The notes: generated by a model from the letters alone, not told the origin. Positions 1-8,142 are shown, numbered from the stretch's first letter. The stretch: DNA of 16,138 nucleotides from Thalassiosira profunda (GCA_036939355.1 JALLAP010000362.1:1-16138), one strand, 5' to 3'. Translations and numbers: made by a program.

Positions 1-518
1 CCGTCGGGCCCTTCGACCTCATGTACAACATCCAAATGGGAAAGACCATCCTGGCGGGCATTGGGTTGATCGTGTTGAACCAGGTCCACGTCTTCGCGCA
101 AATGTGCCAGGACATGGGCTTCCTGTTGGTGGCGTTGGGGCTGAGCGGGGCCATCGGGCAGGTGTTCATTTTTGTGACCATCGCCAAGTTCGGGGCGTTG
201 ACGTGCTCGATCATCGGGCTGGCGCGGAAGGTGACGACGCTGGTGGCGAGCATCTACTTTTACGGTCACCACTTGAACAAGGTCCAGGCGGTGGGATTGG
301 TGGTTTGCATCGGGGCGATGGTGAACGACTTTTTCGGGAAGAAAGGCAAGAAGGGCGGGCACGGCCACGGGGGACACGGGGGAGGAGGGCACGACGCGCG
401 GCCAGCGACGGCGGAGTTCAAGGATGGCAACTCGGAGGAGCAGCAGCCCATGCTGGCCACGGTGGTCGAGGAGGAGAGGACGGCGTCCGAGCTGGAGATG
501 GGGGCGGTCAAGACGTAA
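1..518 (+). CDS. SLC35B/UAA-family nucleotide-sugar transporter, C-terminal part (5' end outside window)
   Basis: The frame is open from base 3 to the TAA at 516-518, so this is the last 171 residues of a longer protein; the Met at base 21 is probably internal. The sequence shows four hydrophobic segments separated by short loops, including GQVFIFVTIAKFGALTCSII followed by a basic ARKVTT turn. This pattern (GQ-x-FIF, FG-x-LTCSII, RK-x-x-T, then a helix ending the core) is characteristic of the SLC35B1/UAA branch of the drug/metabolite transporter superfamily, which moves UDP-sugars or related nucleotides across ER or Golgi membranes. The core is followed by a polar tail rich in Gly, His and Lys (about 343-402) and then Glu, which is presumably cytosolic. 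The substrate cannot be read from the sequence. Its 3' end converges with LRR gene 1. Confidence 0.82.
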   Translation, partial: VGPFDLMYNIQMGKTILAGIGLIVLNQVHVFAQMCQDMGFLLVALGLSGAIGQVFIFVTIAKFGALTCSIIGLARKVTTLVASIYFYGHHLNKVQAVGLVVCIGAMVNDFFGKKGKKGGHGHGGHGGGGHDARPATAEFKDGNSEEQQPMLATVVEEERTASELEMGAVKT

Positions 519-740
519 TGAGCTGAAAGATGGACCTCAGCTCGGCGTGCACTACTAGTAGTTGAACGCTAGTCGAACCCTCTGCATTGTTACGAACAAC
601 ACCAAGCAACTAACAACGCTCCCTATTCCAAGAACTCCACGGGACTCCTCGCTCTCGCTGCCGCTTTCGCTGCTATCTGCACGCTCTCTTCGTCAACCCG
701 AGTAGTATGAGCCGAACACAGGCCTCTGCTTTCTGCTTCA
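519..740. other. Convergent intergenic region between transporter and LRR gene 1
   Basis: These 222 bp separate the stop codons of two convergent genes and must hold both 3' UTRs and polyadenylation signals. I see no ORF with family resemblance. The only notable structure is the palindrome at 551-562, annotated separately. The 9 bases directly before 741 are shared with the equivalent region of LRR gene 3. Confidence 0.7.
551..562. repeat. 12-bp perfect palindrome
   Basis: ACTACTAGTAGT equals its own reverse complement. It lies 33 bp after the transporter stop codon. The function is unknown; it may be chance or part of a 3' UTR structure. Confidence 0.6.
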
Positions 741-2273
741 TCAATCAGAGGATGATGAAGACCAATCAGAGGACACGTCGTCGTCGATTTCGTAGTCGCC
801 CTCGCTGGTCTCGCTGTTGTCATCGCTGTCGTTTTCATCGGCTTCATTTTCCAAGAATGGCAAGACACTCGGGATGATGACGTTCATCTCACTTCCGCAG
901 TTTCGGCGATTCCTCTGTCTGGCTTCCACATCTTGTTCATTGCCGTTGTTGACCCTCCAGATTGCCAGCTCGAGCAGCGTCGTCGCATCCAAAAGATCGC
1001 AGTACGCAAACCACTTCATGATGCATCGAATCTTCTCGTTCTCGGTCTGCCGCTGGTGATTTAGGATTTCGTTCACCTTTGATTCGGCCTGCGCAAGCTG
1101 GCTTTGGCTCCTGTACTGCAGCCACTTCGAGACTATCAGCTTCCCATCCCATCCGACAGGCATAGTGGTCCTCCTCAGCTGGCATCTGGAACGCCTGATA
1201 TCAATCGCAAAGGCAACGAGAGTAATGTTGATGCGTTCCAGAGAGGGACAGCAGTTGAATGCACCGTCCTTGATGAAATGTACCCCCTCTAGCAGAGTCA
1301 CCTCTGCCAGACCGCAAGACTGAAATGCGTATTCGCCAACTAGCGAGACGGAAGAGGGGATAGTGATGTGCTCCAAAGAACGGCAGCTATCGAATGATCT
1401 GTCTCCAATCATCTGCAGCCCCTCCTGAAGCTCCGCTTGCCGCAACTGCTGGCAACCTTGAAACGCATTGTCCCCAACTTTCAATGTTGTTGAGGGGACG
1501 CTGATGGTGGTAAGCGATGTGCAATATGAGAATGCTTTCTCTCCGATACGCTGCAGCCCCTCCCTCAATGCAACTTCGGCCAAACTGCTGCACCCATCAA
1601 ATGCACACCCATCAATGTCAGTGACAGATGACGGAATACTAATCCGGATCAAACCGCCACAAAAATAGAATGCTTTCTCTCCAATGCGTCGTACCCCATC
1701 ACCAAGCTCCACATGCACCAAATTGCCGCAACCTTCAAATGCACCAACCCCAACTTCAGCAACAGATGATGGGATGGTCACGCTCTTCAGCGCACTGCAC
1801 TCCAAGAATGCACGAGCACCAATAAATGTCACATTGTTGAGATCAATCTTCTCCAATCTCTCGCAGCGTGTAAATGCATACGCGCCAATCTCGACCGCTC
1901 CGACAGAAGATCGGATGCTCACGCTTGCCAGTGCGGTGCACCCCCCGAATGCTCCTCTTCCAATCTTTGTAACATTGTGGAGATCGATCGCCCTCAAACT
2001 CACGCAACAGGCAAAAGTGCCCTCGCCGATCTCGACTTCAGAGGCGGTGGACCAAACAACTCTCTCCAGCGAGTTGCAACGAAAGAATGCATTGCGTGAG
2101 ATGGTGGTGACGTTGCTCAAATCCACCGTCTGCAAATCTTCACAACCCTCGAATGCCGCATCTGGAATCTCCGCCACGTTTGATGCCACCCGGATGTGGG
2201 TGGCACTCCGATGCCATTCCTGCACCGCGCCGCCGTCGTATTCGGTCCACTCCTCGTTGTCCATGTCGTCCAT
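741..2273 (-). CDS. BspA-type (LRR_5) leucine-rich repeat protein 1, with acidic DWSSSSSD tail
   Basis: The protein has 510 residues from the ATG at 2273 (MDDMDNEEW). The open frame extends upstream without another ATG, and this start aligns with those of the three paralogues. Residues 9-22 form the family cap (W-x-x-YDGG-x-VQEWHR). About 27-345 hold 14 repeats of roughly 23 residues with the pattern L-x-x-I-x-IP-x-SV-x-x-IG-x-x-AF-x-x-C, the LRR_5/BspA type. About 346-474 is a helical domain shared with the other three genes (SKW-x-QYRS, KIRCI-x-x-W, LELAIWR, VIIP-x-VLPFL). The last 36 residues are strongly acidic and end DVSSDWSSSSSD. There is no signal peptide or membrane segment, so a cytosolic or nuclear recognition or scaffold role is likely. 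No function is known to me. No intron is needed. Confidence 0.88.
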   Translation of the reverse strand: MDDMDNEEWTEYDGGAVQEWHRSATHIRVASNVAEIPDAAFEGCEDLQTVDLSNVTTISRNAFFRCNSLERVVWSTASEVEIGEGTFACCVSLRAIDLHNVTKIGRGAFGGCTALASVSIRSSVGAVEIGAYAFTRCERLEKIDLNNVTFIGARAFLECSALKSVTIPSSVAEVGVGAFEGCGNLVHVELGDGVRRIGEKAFYFCGGLIRISIPSSVTDIDGCAFDGCSSLAEVALREGLQRIGEKAFSYCTSLTTISVPSTTLKVGDNAFQGCQQLRQAELQEGLQMIGDRSFDSCRSLEHITIPSSVSLVGEYAFQSCGLAEVTLLEGVHFIKDGAFNCCPSLERINITLVAFAIDIRRSRCQLRRTTMPVGWDGKLIVSKWLQYRSQSQLAQAESKVNEILNHQRQTENEKIRCIMKWFAYCDLLDATTLLELAIWRVNNGNEQDVEARQRNRRNCGSEMNVIIPSVLPFLENEADENDSDDNSETSEGDYEIDDDVSSDWSSSSSD

Positions 2274-2808
2274 TGTTCGCAACTTATTCTGTGATGGATG
2301 CCAAAATCGGGGACAGGAGGCGGCCGCGCGCGCCACCGCCGGCCCTGGGCGATGCGCGGCCCCTTAGATTGAGGCGGCTTATAGCTCCGGGGGGGCTGTG
2401 GCCGTGGCTGTGGGGCAGCGCAGGTTTGTCGTGCTCGTCGGCGTGTGCTTGGCTCTCTTTGATTTGTCTGGCAAACCAAGCTACTTACGTAGTACCTCGG
2501 GGGTTGCGCGACCGGGTAGGAAGTAGCAAATTTTGCCTACATACGGAAGGAATCAGTACAGGTCGATCAAGCGCCGGCGGCGGTGGTGAAAAATTGAACT
2601 CGAAGTCGGTGCCAACAAGCACCAGGCAGCATTGAGGGCAACCTTGACGGTCGGAGATGAGGGCCGATGTATCGCCTCCTTGTCGACACTTTGCTCTCTA
2701 TCACTGGCTCGAATCCTGTGGCTGAAGTTGAGGGCGAGCGTCGATACCCCTCACATTCACATCACACATCACATCCGAGCCCGCGCGCGTCATTGCAGCA
2801 TCGTAGTT
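2274..2808. promoter_or_regulatory. Divergent promoter region (LRR gene 1 / secreted lysine-rich protein)
   Basis: These 535 bp lie between divergent start codons and should contain both promoters and 5' UTRs. ORFs crossing it are shadows or upstream extensions without family features. It holds the motif TACTTACGTA at 2482-2491, which recurs exactly near the right end of the window, and a G-rich patch around 2389-2416. I see no clear TATA box. Confidence 0.55.
2482..2491. promoter_or_regulatory. TACTTACGTA promoter motif (A-box-like TACGTA core)
   Basis: The palindrome TACGTA (2486-2491) is preceded by TACT. The same 10-mer occurs at 16127-16136 and related sites at 8155-8170 and 13548-13557, all upstream of genes. 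TACGTA is a known plant bZIP-type core; a role here is an inference from position and recurrence. Confidence 0.4.
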
Positions 2809-5800
2809 ATGGTGTATCCCCGCCGCCGCCGGCCGCGGCCCCTCCTCTCCGCCGTTGCGTTACTACTGCTGGCCTCGAGCGCGCGGGCCGCGTTCCAATA
2901 CGACCTAAACGACCTCGACGCCGACCATCCTCTATTGTTTGGCGATGGCGCCGAGCGGCATCGATTGAAGCGGCACCGCCGCGGGCGCCTGTCAGAGGCG
3001 GCGGACGCGCCGGAAGCTCACGCGGCGCGGGAGCTGCGGAAGGACGATAAGTTGGACAAACAGGCGCAGAAGAAGAAGCTGGCGCGGCAGGAGGGTAATA
3101 AGTCGGGCGGCGGCGACGCCAAGAAGCTGGACAAGCAGGGGCAGAAGGACCTCGCTAGCGGCACGAAGCGGCAGCAAGAGAAGGCGCAGAACAGGAAGAA
3201 GGCTGATCCAAGCAACGACGAGGAAGATGGCGGGGCAGCCGAGGTAAAGCTTGATAAGAAGGAACAAACGCTGATCATCGGCAACGGCAACGCCCAGAAG
3301 AAGGCCGGGCACCGAAAGAAGCTCCAGCCCAACGGCGGCCACGGCAAGAAGAAAAAGAACGGAGGCGGTCACGGCAAGAAGAAGGACCACCACCACGCAA
3401 ATGGGGGCAAGGGCGGGAAATCCAAGGGAGGAAAGGGCAAGGAGGAGGATGACGAGGACGGCGGGTGGGACGACGGGTGCGTCTGCGTCCGCTGGGCCGA
3501 TGACGGGTGGGGCTCTGACGACGACGATGATGGGACGTGGTGGGCCGGCGCCGTCGACAGCGAGGACGAAAAGATGAGGAAGCGAGACGCCGCCCTGCCC
3601 GACTCGTTCGACGACGCCAGCACCTCCAGCAGCTTCGGGGACGCCTCCCACCTCGCCGCGGCATTCGCCCGCGCCGCGCCCGGGACCCATCGGGCATTGG
3701 GGCACAAGAAGCACAACAGGAAGAAGCACGAGGCGAAGCGCATGGCATTGAACTACGGCAGTAGGGGCGGGAAGAGCGCCAAGAAGGGGAAGGAGGCGAA
3801 GAAAGGAAAGGGGGGCAAGTCGAAGAAGAAGGAATGCGTCAAATGGAGTGAGTGTGTGATTGTTCAGACCGGCGGGCGTTGTTAGAACACATGATGTGCT
3901 CACTTTTGTCATTCGTCATTCGTCCTACCTACTTTGTTCTGCAGAGTGCAAGACCTCCGATCCGACGCTGTCGCCGACGCTGTCACCCACACTCTCTCCG
4001 ACAACGTACCCGTGAGTTTCGCACGTGCACATCTTGTGCACTTGCATCTTTTATGCATGCCAAATGAATCTTGCGTGTTATGCCTCGCCCATCCGCTGAT
4101 CATCCGTTGCCACGTTTCGCCCACAACAGAACGTTCATTCCCACACAAGCCCCGGCGGACAACATACCCACGGAACCCACCCGGGCCCCATCGACCGGAG
4201 GACCGCCGACCAAGAGGCCCTCGGGGCCTCCATCGCCGCAGCCTCCTTCGACAGGAGGACCGACGACGAGGAAGCCGTCGCACGGGCCCACCCGACGGCC
4301 GACGACGCCCCGTCCCACGCCGCGGTGCGACCCCGTTGCAGACTTCTGTTCCAATTCGGACTTTGCAGACGGCGAGCTCGTGAACGTCAACTACGATGCG
4401 GAGCCGAACCAGCTGCAGCTCGACGAGGACAAGTCTCTCGGAGAGTGGGTCGTCGCGGTGGACACGGGCAGCGCCGAGGCAAAGACGGTGGTCCTTCGCT
4501 GGAACGCTGACGAGCCGGCGGACTCGTCGTTGGAGGTGATAGTGGCCACCGACGAGGGGCGGCGGCGAGTGAGCAACGGCCAGCCGATCGATCTCGAGGA
4601 AGGCGAGGAGGACTTCGAGGTGCGGGTCGTCTTTCGCCGCGCGAGCACCGGAGAGAGCCCGGTGCTCATCGACCTGACCGTCTGTGCGGAGCAGCGGTGC
4701 GACCAGGTCGCGCACTACTGCTCCAATTCGGACTTTGCTGATGGCGCGTCACTCAATGTGAACTACGATATTGTGCCCAACCAGCTGCAGCTCGACGAGG
4801 GCAAGTCTCTCGGGGGGTGGAATACGTTGGTCGATACAGGCGATAGCCACGAAAAGTTGGTCGTGATTCGCTGGAATTCGAACGAGCCCTCGGACTCCTC
4901 TTTGACGGTGACCGTGGGGAACAACGACGGAGCGAGAGAGGTGAGCAACGGAGGCTCAATTAATCTGCCGGAGGGAGAGAAAAACTTTTCTTTGTCGGTC
5001 GCCTTCCGCCGGGCGACGACGGGCGAGAGTCCGGTGCTTTACGACCTGACCATCTGCGCGGAGCGCTCGCCCACAAGGAGGCCGTCGCGAGCGCCGTCGC
5101 GGCCTCCATCGAGGGTGCCCAGCAGGCGGCCGTCTCACGCTCCGACAAATGAGCCGACCAATCGGCCCACGCAACTCCCGACGCCAGAACCGTGAGTATT
5201 TTTGTGCATATCTTGTGCACGCCTTAACCTCTCCTCTCTCTGACGCACTGGTTTGATTTCCCCGCCCGATAGTACGAACGAACCGAGCGAAAGGCCCAGC
5301 GTATCCTCCGCTCCGTCGATGAGTTCGGAGCCATCGATTCAGCCCAGTGTATCGTCGGCGCCATCGACGAGCACCGCGCCTTCGCGTCAGCCAACTAAAA
5401 GGCCGACCAATCGGCCCACTCCACCGCCGACACCGCCGCCCACGAGGGATCCGACGAATCAACCGACCCCGCGGCCCACGCCGCGGCCAAATACGATAAC
5501 ACCGCGGCCCACATCTCGGCCCACACCGCCGCGGCGAACAGCGAACCCAACACCGCGGCCGACGCCGCCCACATCTCCTCCTCCAACCCCTCCACCAACC
5601 GAAGGAAGCAATTGCGATCCGGACCCTTGCAAAGAAACGACCAACCAGCGGGCGGCCAAGCCTGACACGGACTGTCGGCAATTTTACCAGTGCATCAACG
5701 GACGGTGCGGCGACGTGATCTTCAATTGCGGCGCGGGGACGCGGTTCGACGAGAATTTGCAGTTCTGCAACTTTGAGTTCCTGGTGGATCCGAACACGTG

Positions 5801-5846
5801 CACGGCCAACGGAGAAACGTTTCCGCCTCCGGGGACCAGAACGTGA
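2809..5846 (+). CDS. Secreted lysine-rich, PT-repeat, chitin-binding (CBM14) protein; four exons
   Basis: I join 2809-3847, 3945-4011, 4130-5191 and 5273-5846, giving 913 residues in one frame. The start at 2809 is chosen because it begins a clear signal peptide (basic run, then LLSAVALLLLASSARA); an upstream in-frame ATG at 2632 would hide it. After the signal come an R-X-L site (R74-E75-L76, context ARELR) and a lysine/glycine-rich region with aspartate-rich patches. A KxxK lysine cluster (residues 322-340), SPT and PT linkers and two tandem 120-residue modules (435-554, 559-678) follow. A long PT/TPRP linker then leads to a six-cysteine CBM14 chitin-binding domain (about 842-899). Diatom silaffins have a signal peptide, RXL processing and pentalysine clusters that target silica, and the diatom girdle-band protein p150 carries chitin-binding domains. 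I infer a cell-wall protein joining silica and chitin. The alternative is a generic extracellular matrix protein. Confidence 0.8.
3772..3828 (+). other. KxxK lysine cluster (seven lysines at exact 3-residue spacing)
   Basis: Residues 322-340 of the secreted protein have lysine at positions 322, 325, 328, 331, 334, 337 and 340, with small or basic residues between (SA, KG, EA, KG, GG, SK). The pentalysine cluster known to target silaffins to silica in Thalassiosira pseudonana is KxxKxxKxxKxxK; this run exceeds it by two steps. It sits just before the end of exon 1. Confidence 0.75.
3848..3944 (+). other. Intron 1 of the secreted chitin-binding gene (97 bp, phase 1)
   Basis: The donor is GTGAGT at 3848 and the acceptor is a pyrimidine-rich stretch ending TTCTGCAG at 3944. 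Without splicing the frame stops at 3883-3885. Splicing joins ...KKECVKW to a short exon reading KCKTSDP and then SPTL repeats, which matches the PT-rich style of exon 3. Confidence 0.85.
4012..4129 (+). other. Intron 2 of the secreted chitin-binding gene (118 bp, phase 2)
   Basis: The donor is GTGAGT at 4012 and the acceptor ACAACAG ends at 4129. The joined codon is CC|A (Pro), keeping a continuous Pro/Thr-rich reading (SPTTYP then PTFIPTQAP). A possible branch point CTGAT lies at 4096-4100. The intron holds GTGCACATCTTGTGCAC at 4025-4041, repeated with one change in intron 3. Confidence 0.83.
4326..5057 (+). repeat. Two tandem 120-residue modules within the secreted protein
   Basis: The modules run from Cys435 to Cys554 and from Cys559 to Cys678. 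Each begins CD-x-VA-x-x-CSNSDFADG and ends FRRA-x-TGESPVL-x-DLT-x-C. By hand alignment without gaps, 77 of 120 residues are identical. Each has three cysteines, at the same places. Predicted strands alternate with loops, suggesting a beta-sandwich, but I do not recognise the family. Both are in exon 3 with only a four-residue spacer (AEQR). Confidence 0.85.
5192..5272 (+). other. Intron 3 of the secreted chitin-binding gene (81 bp, phase 2)
   Basis: The donor is GTGAGT at 5192 and the acceptor CCCGATAG ends at 5272. The joined codon is CC|T (Pro), giving TPEP followed by TNEPSERPS. A CTGAC branch-point-like sequence is at 5240-5244. The intron carries GTGCATATCTTGTGCAC at 5204-5220, nearly identical in sequence and position to intron 2. 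Confidence 0.84.
5628..5801 (+). other. CBM14 / peritrophin-A chitin-binding domain
   Basis: The core cysteines are spaced C-x14-C-x5-C-x11-C-x12-C-x10-C, with the aromatic FYQC before the third and a GTRFDENLQFC segment, all typical of CBM14. Two extra cysteines (one five residues before the first, one in the INGRC loop) could form a further disulfide. It is the C-terminal domain of the secreted protein and ends 14 residues before its stop. Confidence 0.85.
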
Positions 5847-6449
5847 ACGAGAAGAGAGAATGATAACATGTAAACAGAAGAATCGGAGATTCGTGCGCTG
5901 CACTCCGTTGAGGGAGCTTCTCTCGTCGCTGTCGAGGCAGAGAAAAAAGGATCTGGTCGCCTGGCGTCGACGTCCCTTTGTACCTACGGAGCTAGCGTAA
6001 GTATAAGAGTACTAGAGGCAGCTTCGCTGTGCAGACACGGCCAAATTTTTACCTTGGAATTGATCTATGATTTCCGATCCAACTTACGGCTAAAATCAAT
6101 ACAAAGGAATAAGTATAATTTCCACTCTTCAACCAGAATGAGAACTCCTCGCTCCAATCCCACAAATTAGAGTTCTGGATGTCACCAAATTTGACATCCA
6201 AATACGCTAGTGTCTAGAACATCACTAACAAAAAACGCTAGCTTTGCGACGGATGAGCAAAAGAAGATCGCATTAATATGGGGGAAGAGCCACGTCGGGG
6301 CCGTGTCTGACTATCTATTTAGCAACCGGCTCCTCCCGTCCTCCCTCTTCCTACTGCGCGCCCTCCTCCCACCTTCCTCCTCGCTGCCACGGCCACGCCC
6401 TCCCCCTGGCCCGGAGCTGCAACCACTCAACCCGCAATTATAAATTGTG
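5847..6449. promoter_or_regulatory. Intergenic region upstream of LRR gene 2
   Basis: These 603 bp hold the 3' UTR of the secreted-protein gene and the promoter of LRR gene 2. The middle (about 6040-6240) is AT-rich compared with its surroundings and contains a 9-bp inverted repeat. The last 130 bp or so (about 6325-6415) are a pyrimidine-rich leader like that before the helicase gene. The one ORF across it starts at GTG and has no family features. Confidence 0.5.
6176..6200. repeat. Inverted repeat, 9-bp arms, 7-bp spacer
   Basis: TGGATGTCA at 6176-6184 and its exact complement TGACATCCA at 6192-6200 are separated by CCAAATT. It lies 250 bp before the LRR gene 2 start in AT-rich DNA. It could be a dimeric-factor binding site or an RNA hairpin. 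Confidence 0.55.
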
Positions 6450-7987
6450 ATGGCCGAGGCGTGGACCGAATACGACGGCGGCGTGGTTCAGGAATGGCAC
6501 AGGAGTGCCAGCCGGATACGCGTGGCTCCAAACGTCGCTGTGATTCCAGAAAATGCCTTCGAGGACTGTGACGAATTGCTGGTTGTTGATCTGAGAGCTG
6601 TCACCACCATCTCGGATTTTGCATTCTACCATTGCCGCTCGTTGGAACTCGTAATTTGGCCCGCTGCCTCAACTGTCGAGATCGGCAAACGGGCATTTGC
6701 CGGTTGCAGGGAGCTGGAAGAGATCGATCTCAGCAATGTGACAAAGATTGGAGTACAGGCATTCACGGCGTGCGATGCATTGACACGCGTTACCATCCCC
6801 TCATCTCTCACCACAATCGAGGATGTTGCATTTGAATACTGTAGCGGTCTGGCGGAAGTGGAGCTCACGGAGGGGATACAGCGCATTGGGGGGAGAGCAT
6901 TCTATTCTGCAGCTGCAGAAATTTGAGGCGGATCAACTTTCCGCCATCTGTCACTGTCATCGGGGATTCTGCATTTCACAGTTGCACCAGTTTGGCAGAA
7001 GTGAAATTGAATGAGGGATTGCAGCGCATTTGGAAGGAAGCATTCTACGGTTGCACTTCACTGCTCCGCATCAGCACCCCTTCGACTACACTAGAAGAGA
7101 AATCTGCATTTAGCGCTTGCGACAGTTTGGAAGAAGTGGAATTGAACGAAGGATTGCAGCACATCGGAGAGAGAGCATTCTTCTTCGGTTGCGGCGCTTT
7201 GAGGCGGATCAACATTCCATCATTGGTCACCGAGATTGGTGATAGGGCATTTGGTTATTGCAGCAGTTTGGTAGAGAACGACCTTTGTAAGTCGCTCCGG
7301 AGCATCACGATTCCGTCGTCTACAGTGACTGCAGGAGATAGTGCGTTTGCTCTATGCCCTCAGTTGAGGCAAGCAGAGCTTCAGGAGGGACTCCAGACGA
7401 TTGGCAAAGGGGCATTCAAGTACTGTAGTTTGTTGGAGCGCATCACCATCCCCTCCTCTGTCACTTCGATTGGCGAGCGTGCACTTGAGGCCTGCAGCAG
7501 TCTAACAGAGGTGACTCTTCGCGAGGGGGTCTATTTCATTGCTGGTAATGCATTCGGAATTGGGGAGGATCCATATCGCAACTGCAGGTCTCTGGAAAAG
7601 ATCAACGTTCCTCCCGTTGCACTGGTGATTGACATCGAGCGCTCCCGCTGCCAACTAATGAGAAGAACAATGCCTGTCCCTCAGAATAGGACAGTGGTCG
7701 CCTCCAAGTGGACGCAGTACAGGACCCCGAGTCAACTGGAAGAGGCCGAAGCAAGGGTGAACGAAATTCTTGGCGGTTGGCAGCCAGGGGATGAGAAGAT
7801 TCGGTGCATCAGAGAGTGGCTCGCCTTCTATGATCTATTGGAAATTACAACGATGCTTGAGCTGGCCATTTGGAGATGCAACAACGGCAATGGGCAGGAT
7901 GCGGAGGCAAGAATGGCAAATCGGAGAAGATGTGGCGGCGATATGAATGTCATCATTCCGGGCGTTCTGCCGTTCTTGGAGGGATAG
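6450..7987 (+). pseudogene. BspA-type LRR protein 2, frameshifted
   Basis: The ATG at 6450 opens MAEAWTEYDGG, the family cap, and the stop at 7985-7987 follows the family ending VIIPGVLPFLEG. The frame closes at 6924-6926, in the sixth repeat (IGGRAFYS...). The next frame carries the repeats straight on (NLRRINFPPSVTVIGDSAF). The length of 1538 bp is one base short of 513 codons, so a single-base loss near 6905-6915 explains it. About 15 repeats are present, then the shared C-terminal domain; the acidic tail of genes 1 and 3 is absent. Further oddities are a shortened repeat (about 7270-7310), AF changed to AL in one repeat, and a 7-residue insertion in the last repeat (about 7555-7580). It is probably a decaying copy, but a sequencing error at 6910 cannot be excluded. 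Confidence 0.75.
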
Positions 7988-8133
7988 GATTCCTTTTCTA
8001 GTGGCTGTGGGGGTTCAACGGTGGTGAGGAATATAAATTCTATATCTGGCATATGCCTGCACGTCCTATTTGTTGTATCGCCGTCTTCGAAGTTGTTGGG
8101 TTCTTCGCCCCGGCAGCTCTTTCAAGAGCAAGG

Positions 8134-8142
8134 TTTCCCGCC
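8134..8142 (+). promoter_or_regulatory. E2F-like site TTTCCCGCC
   Basis: TTTCCCGCC matches the E2F/DP consensus core (TTTSSCGC). It lies about 150 bp before the helicase ATG. The same 9-mer occurs at 13495-13503. A regulatory role is an inference. Confidence 0.35.

Noticed and set aside
741..790. Paired CCAATCAGAGG sequences as CCAAT-box regulatory sites
   Set aside because: They lie within the coding 3' end of LRR genes 1 and 3 and are explained by the SDWSSSSSD codons.
1684..2367. 227-codon plus-strand ORF inside LRR gene 1
   Set aside because: Its periodic Ser/Pro/Asn pattern is the reverse strand of the LRR repeat period; similar shadows appear opposite the other LRR genes.
2632..2808. 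Upstream in-frame ATG of the secreted protein
   Set aside because: It would put 59 residues before a textbook signal peptide; the ATG at 2809 is more credible.
2992..3912. 306-codon antisense ORF over exon 1 of the secreted protein gene
   Set aside because: It mirrors a lysine/glycine-rich GC-biased coding strand, giving Leu/Pro-rich low-complexity protein with no family features, and the sense strand has a good spliced gene model.
5253..5846. Exon 4 as a separate gene for a chitin-binding protein
   Set aside because: Its frame has no ATG near the start and begins within an intron; splicing at 5272/5273 joins it in frame to the PT-rich exon 3.
4956..5903. 315-codon antisense ORF over exons 3-4 of the secreted gene
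   Set aside because: Arg-rich shadow of the PT-rich linker; the sense strand encodes CBM14 with correct cysteine spacing.
6210..6443. 77-codon ORF upstream of LRR gene 2
   Set aside because: It starts at GTG, has no recognisable features, and its Leu/Ser/Pro content comes from the pyrimidine-rich leader.
6900..6926. Programmed -1 frameshift in LRR gene 2
   Set aside because: There is no slippery heptamer or clear downstream pseudoknot, the paralogues do not need one, and the gene has other lesions.
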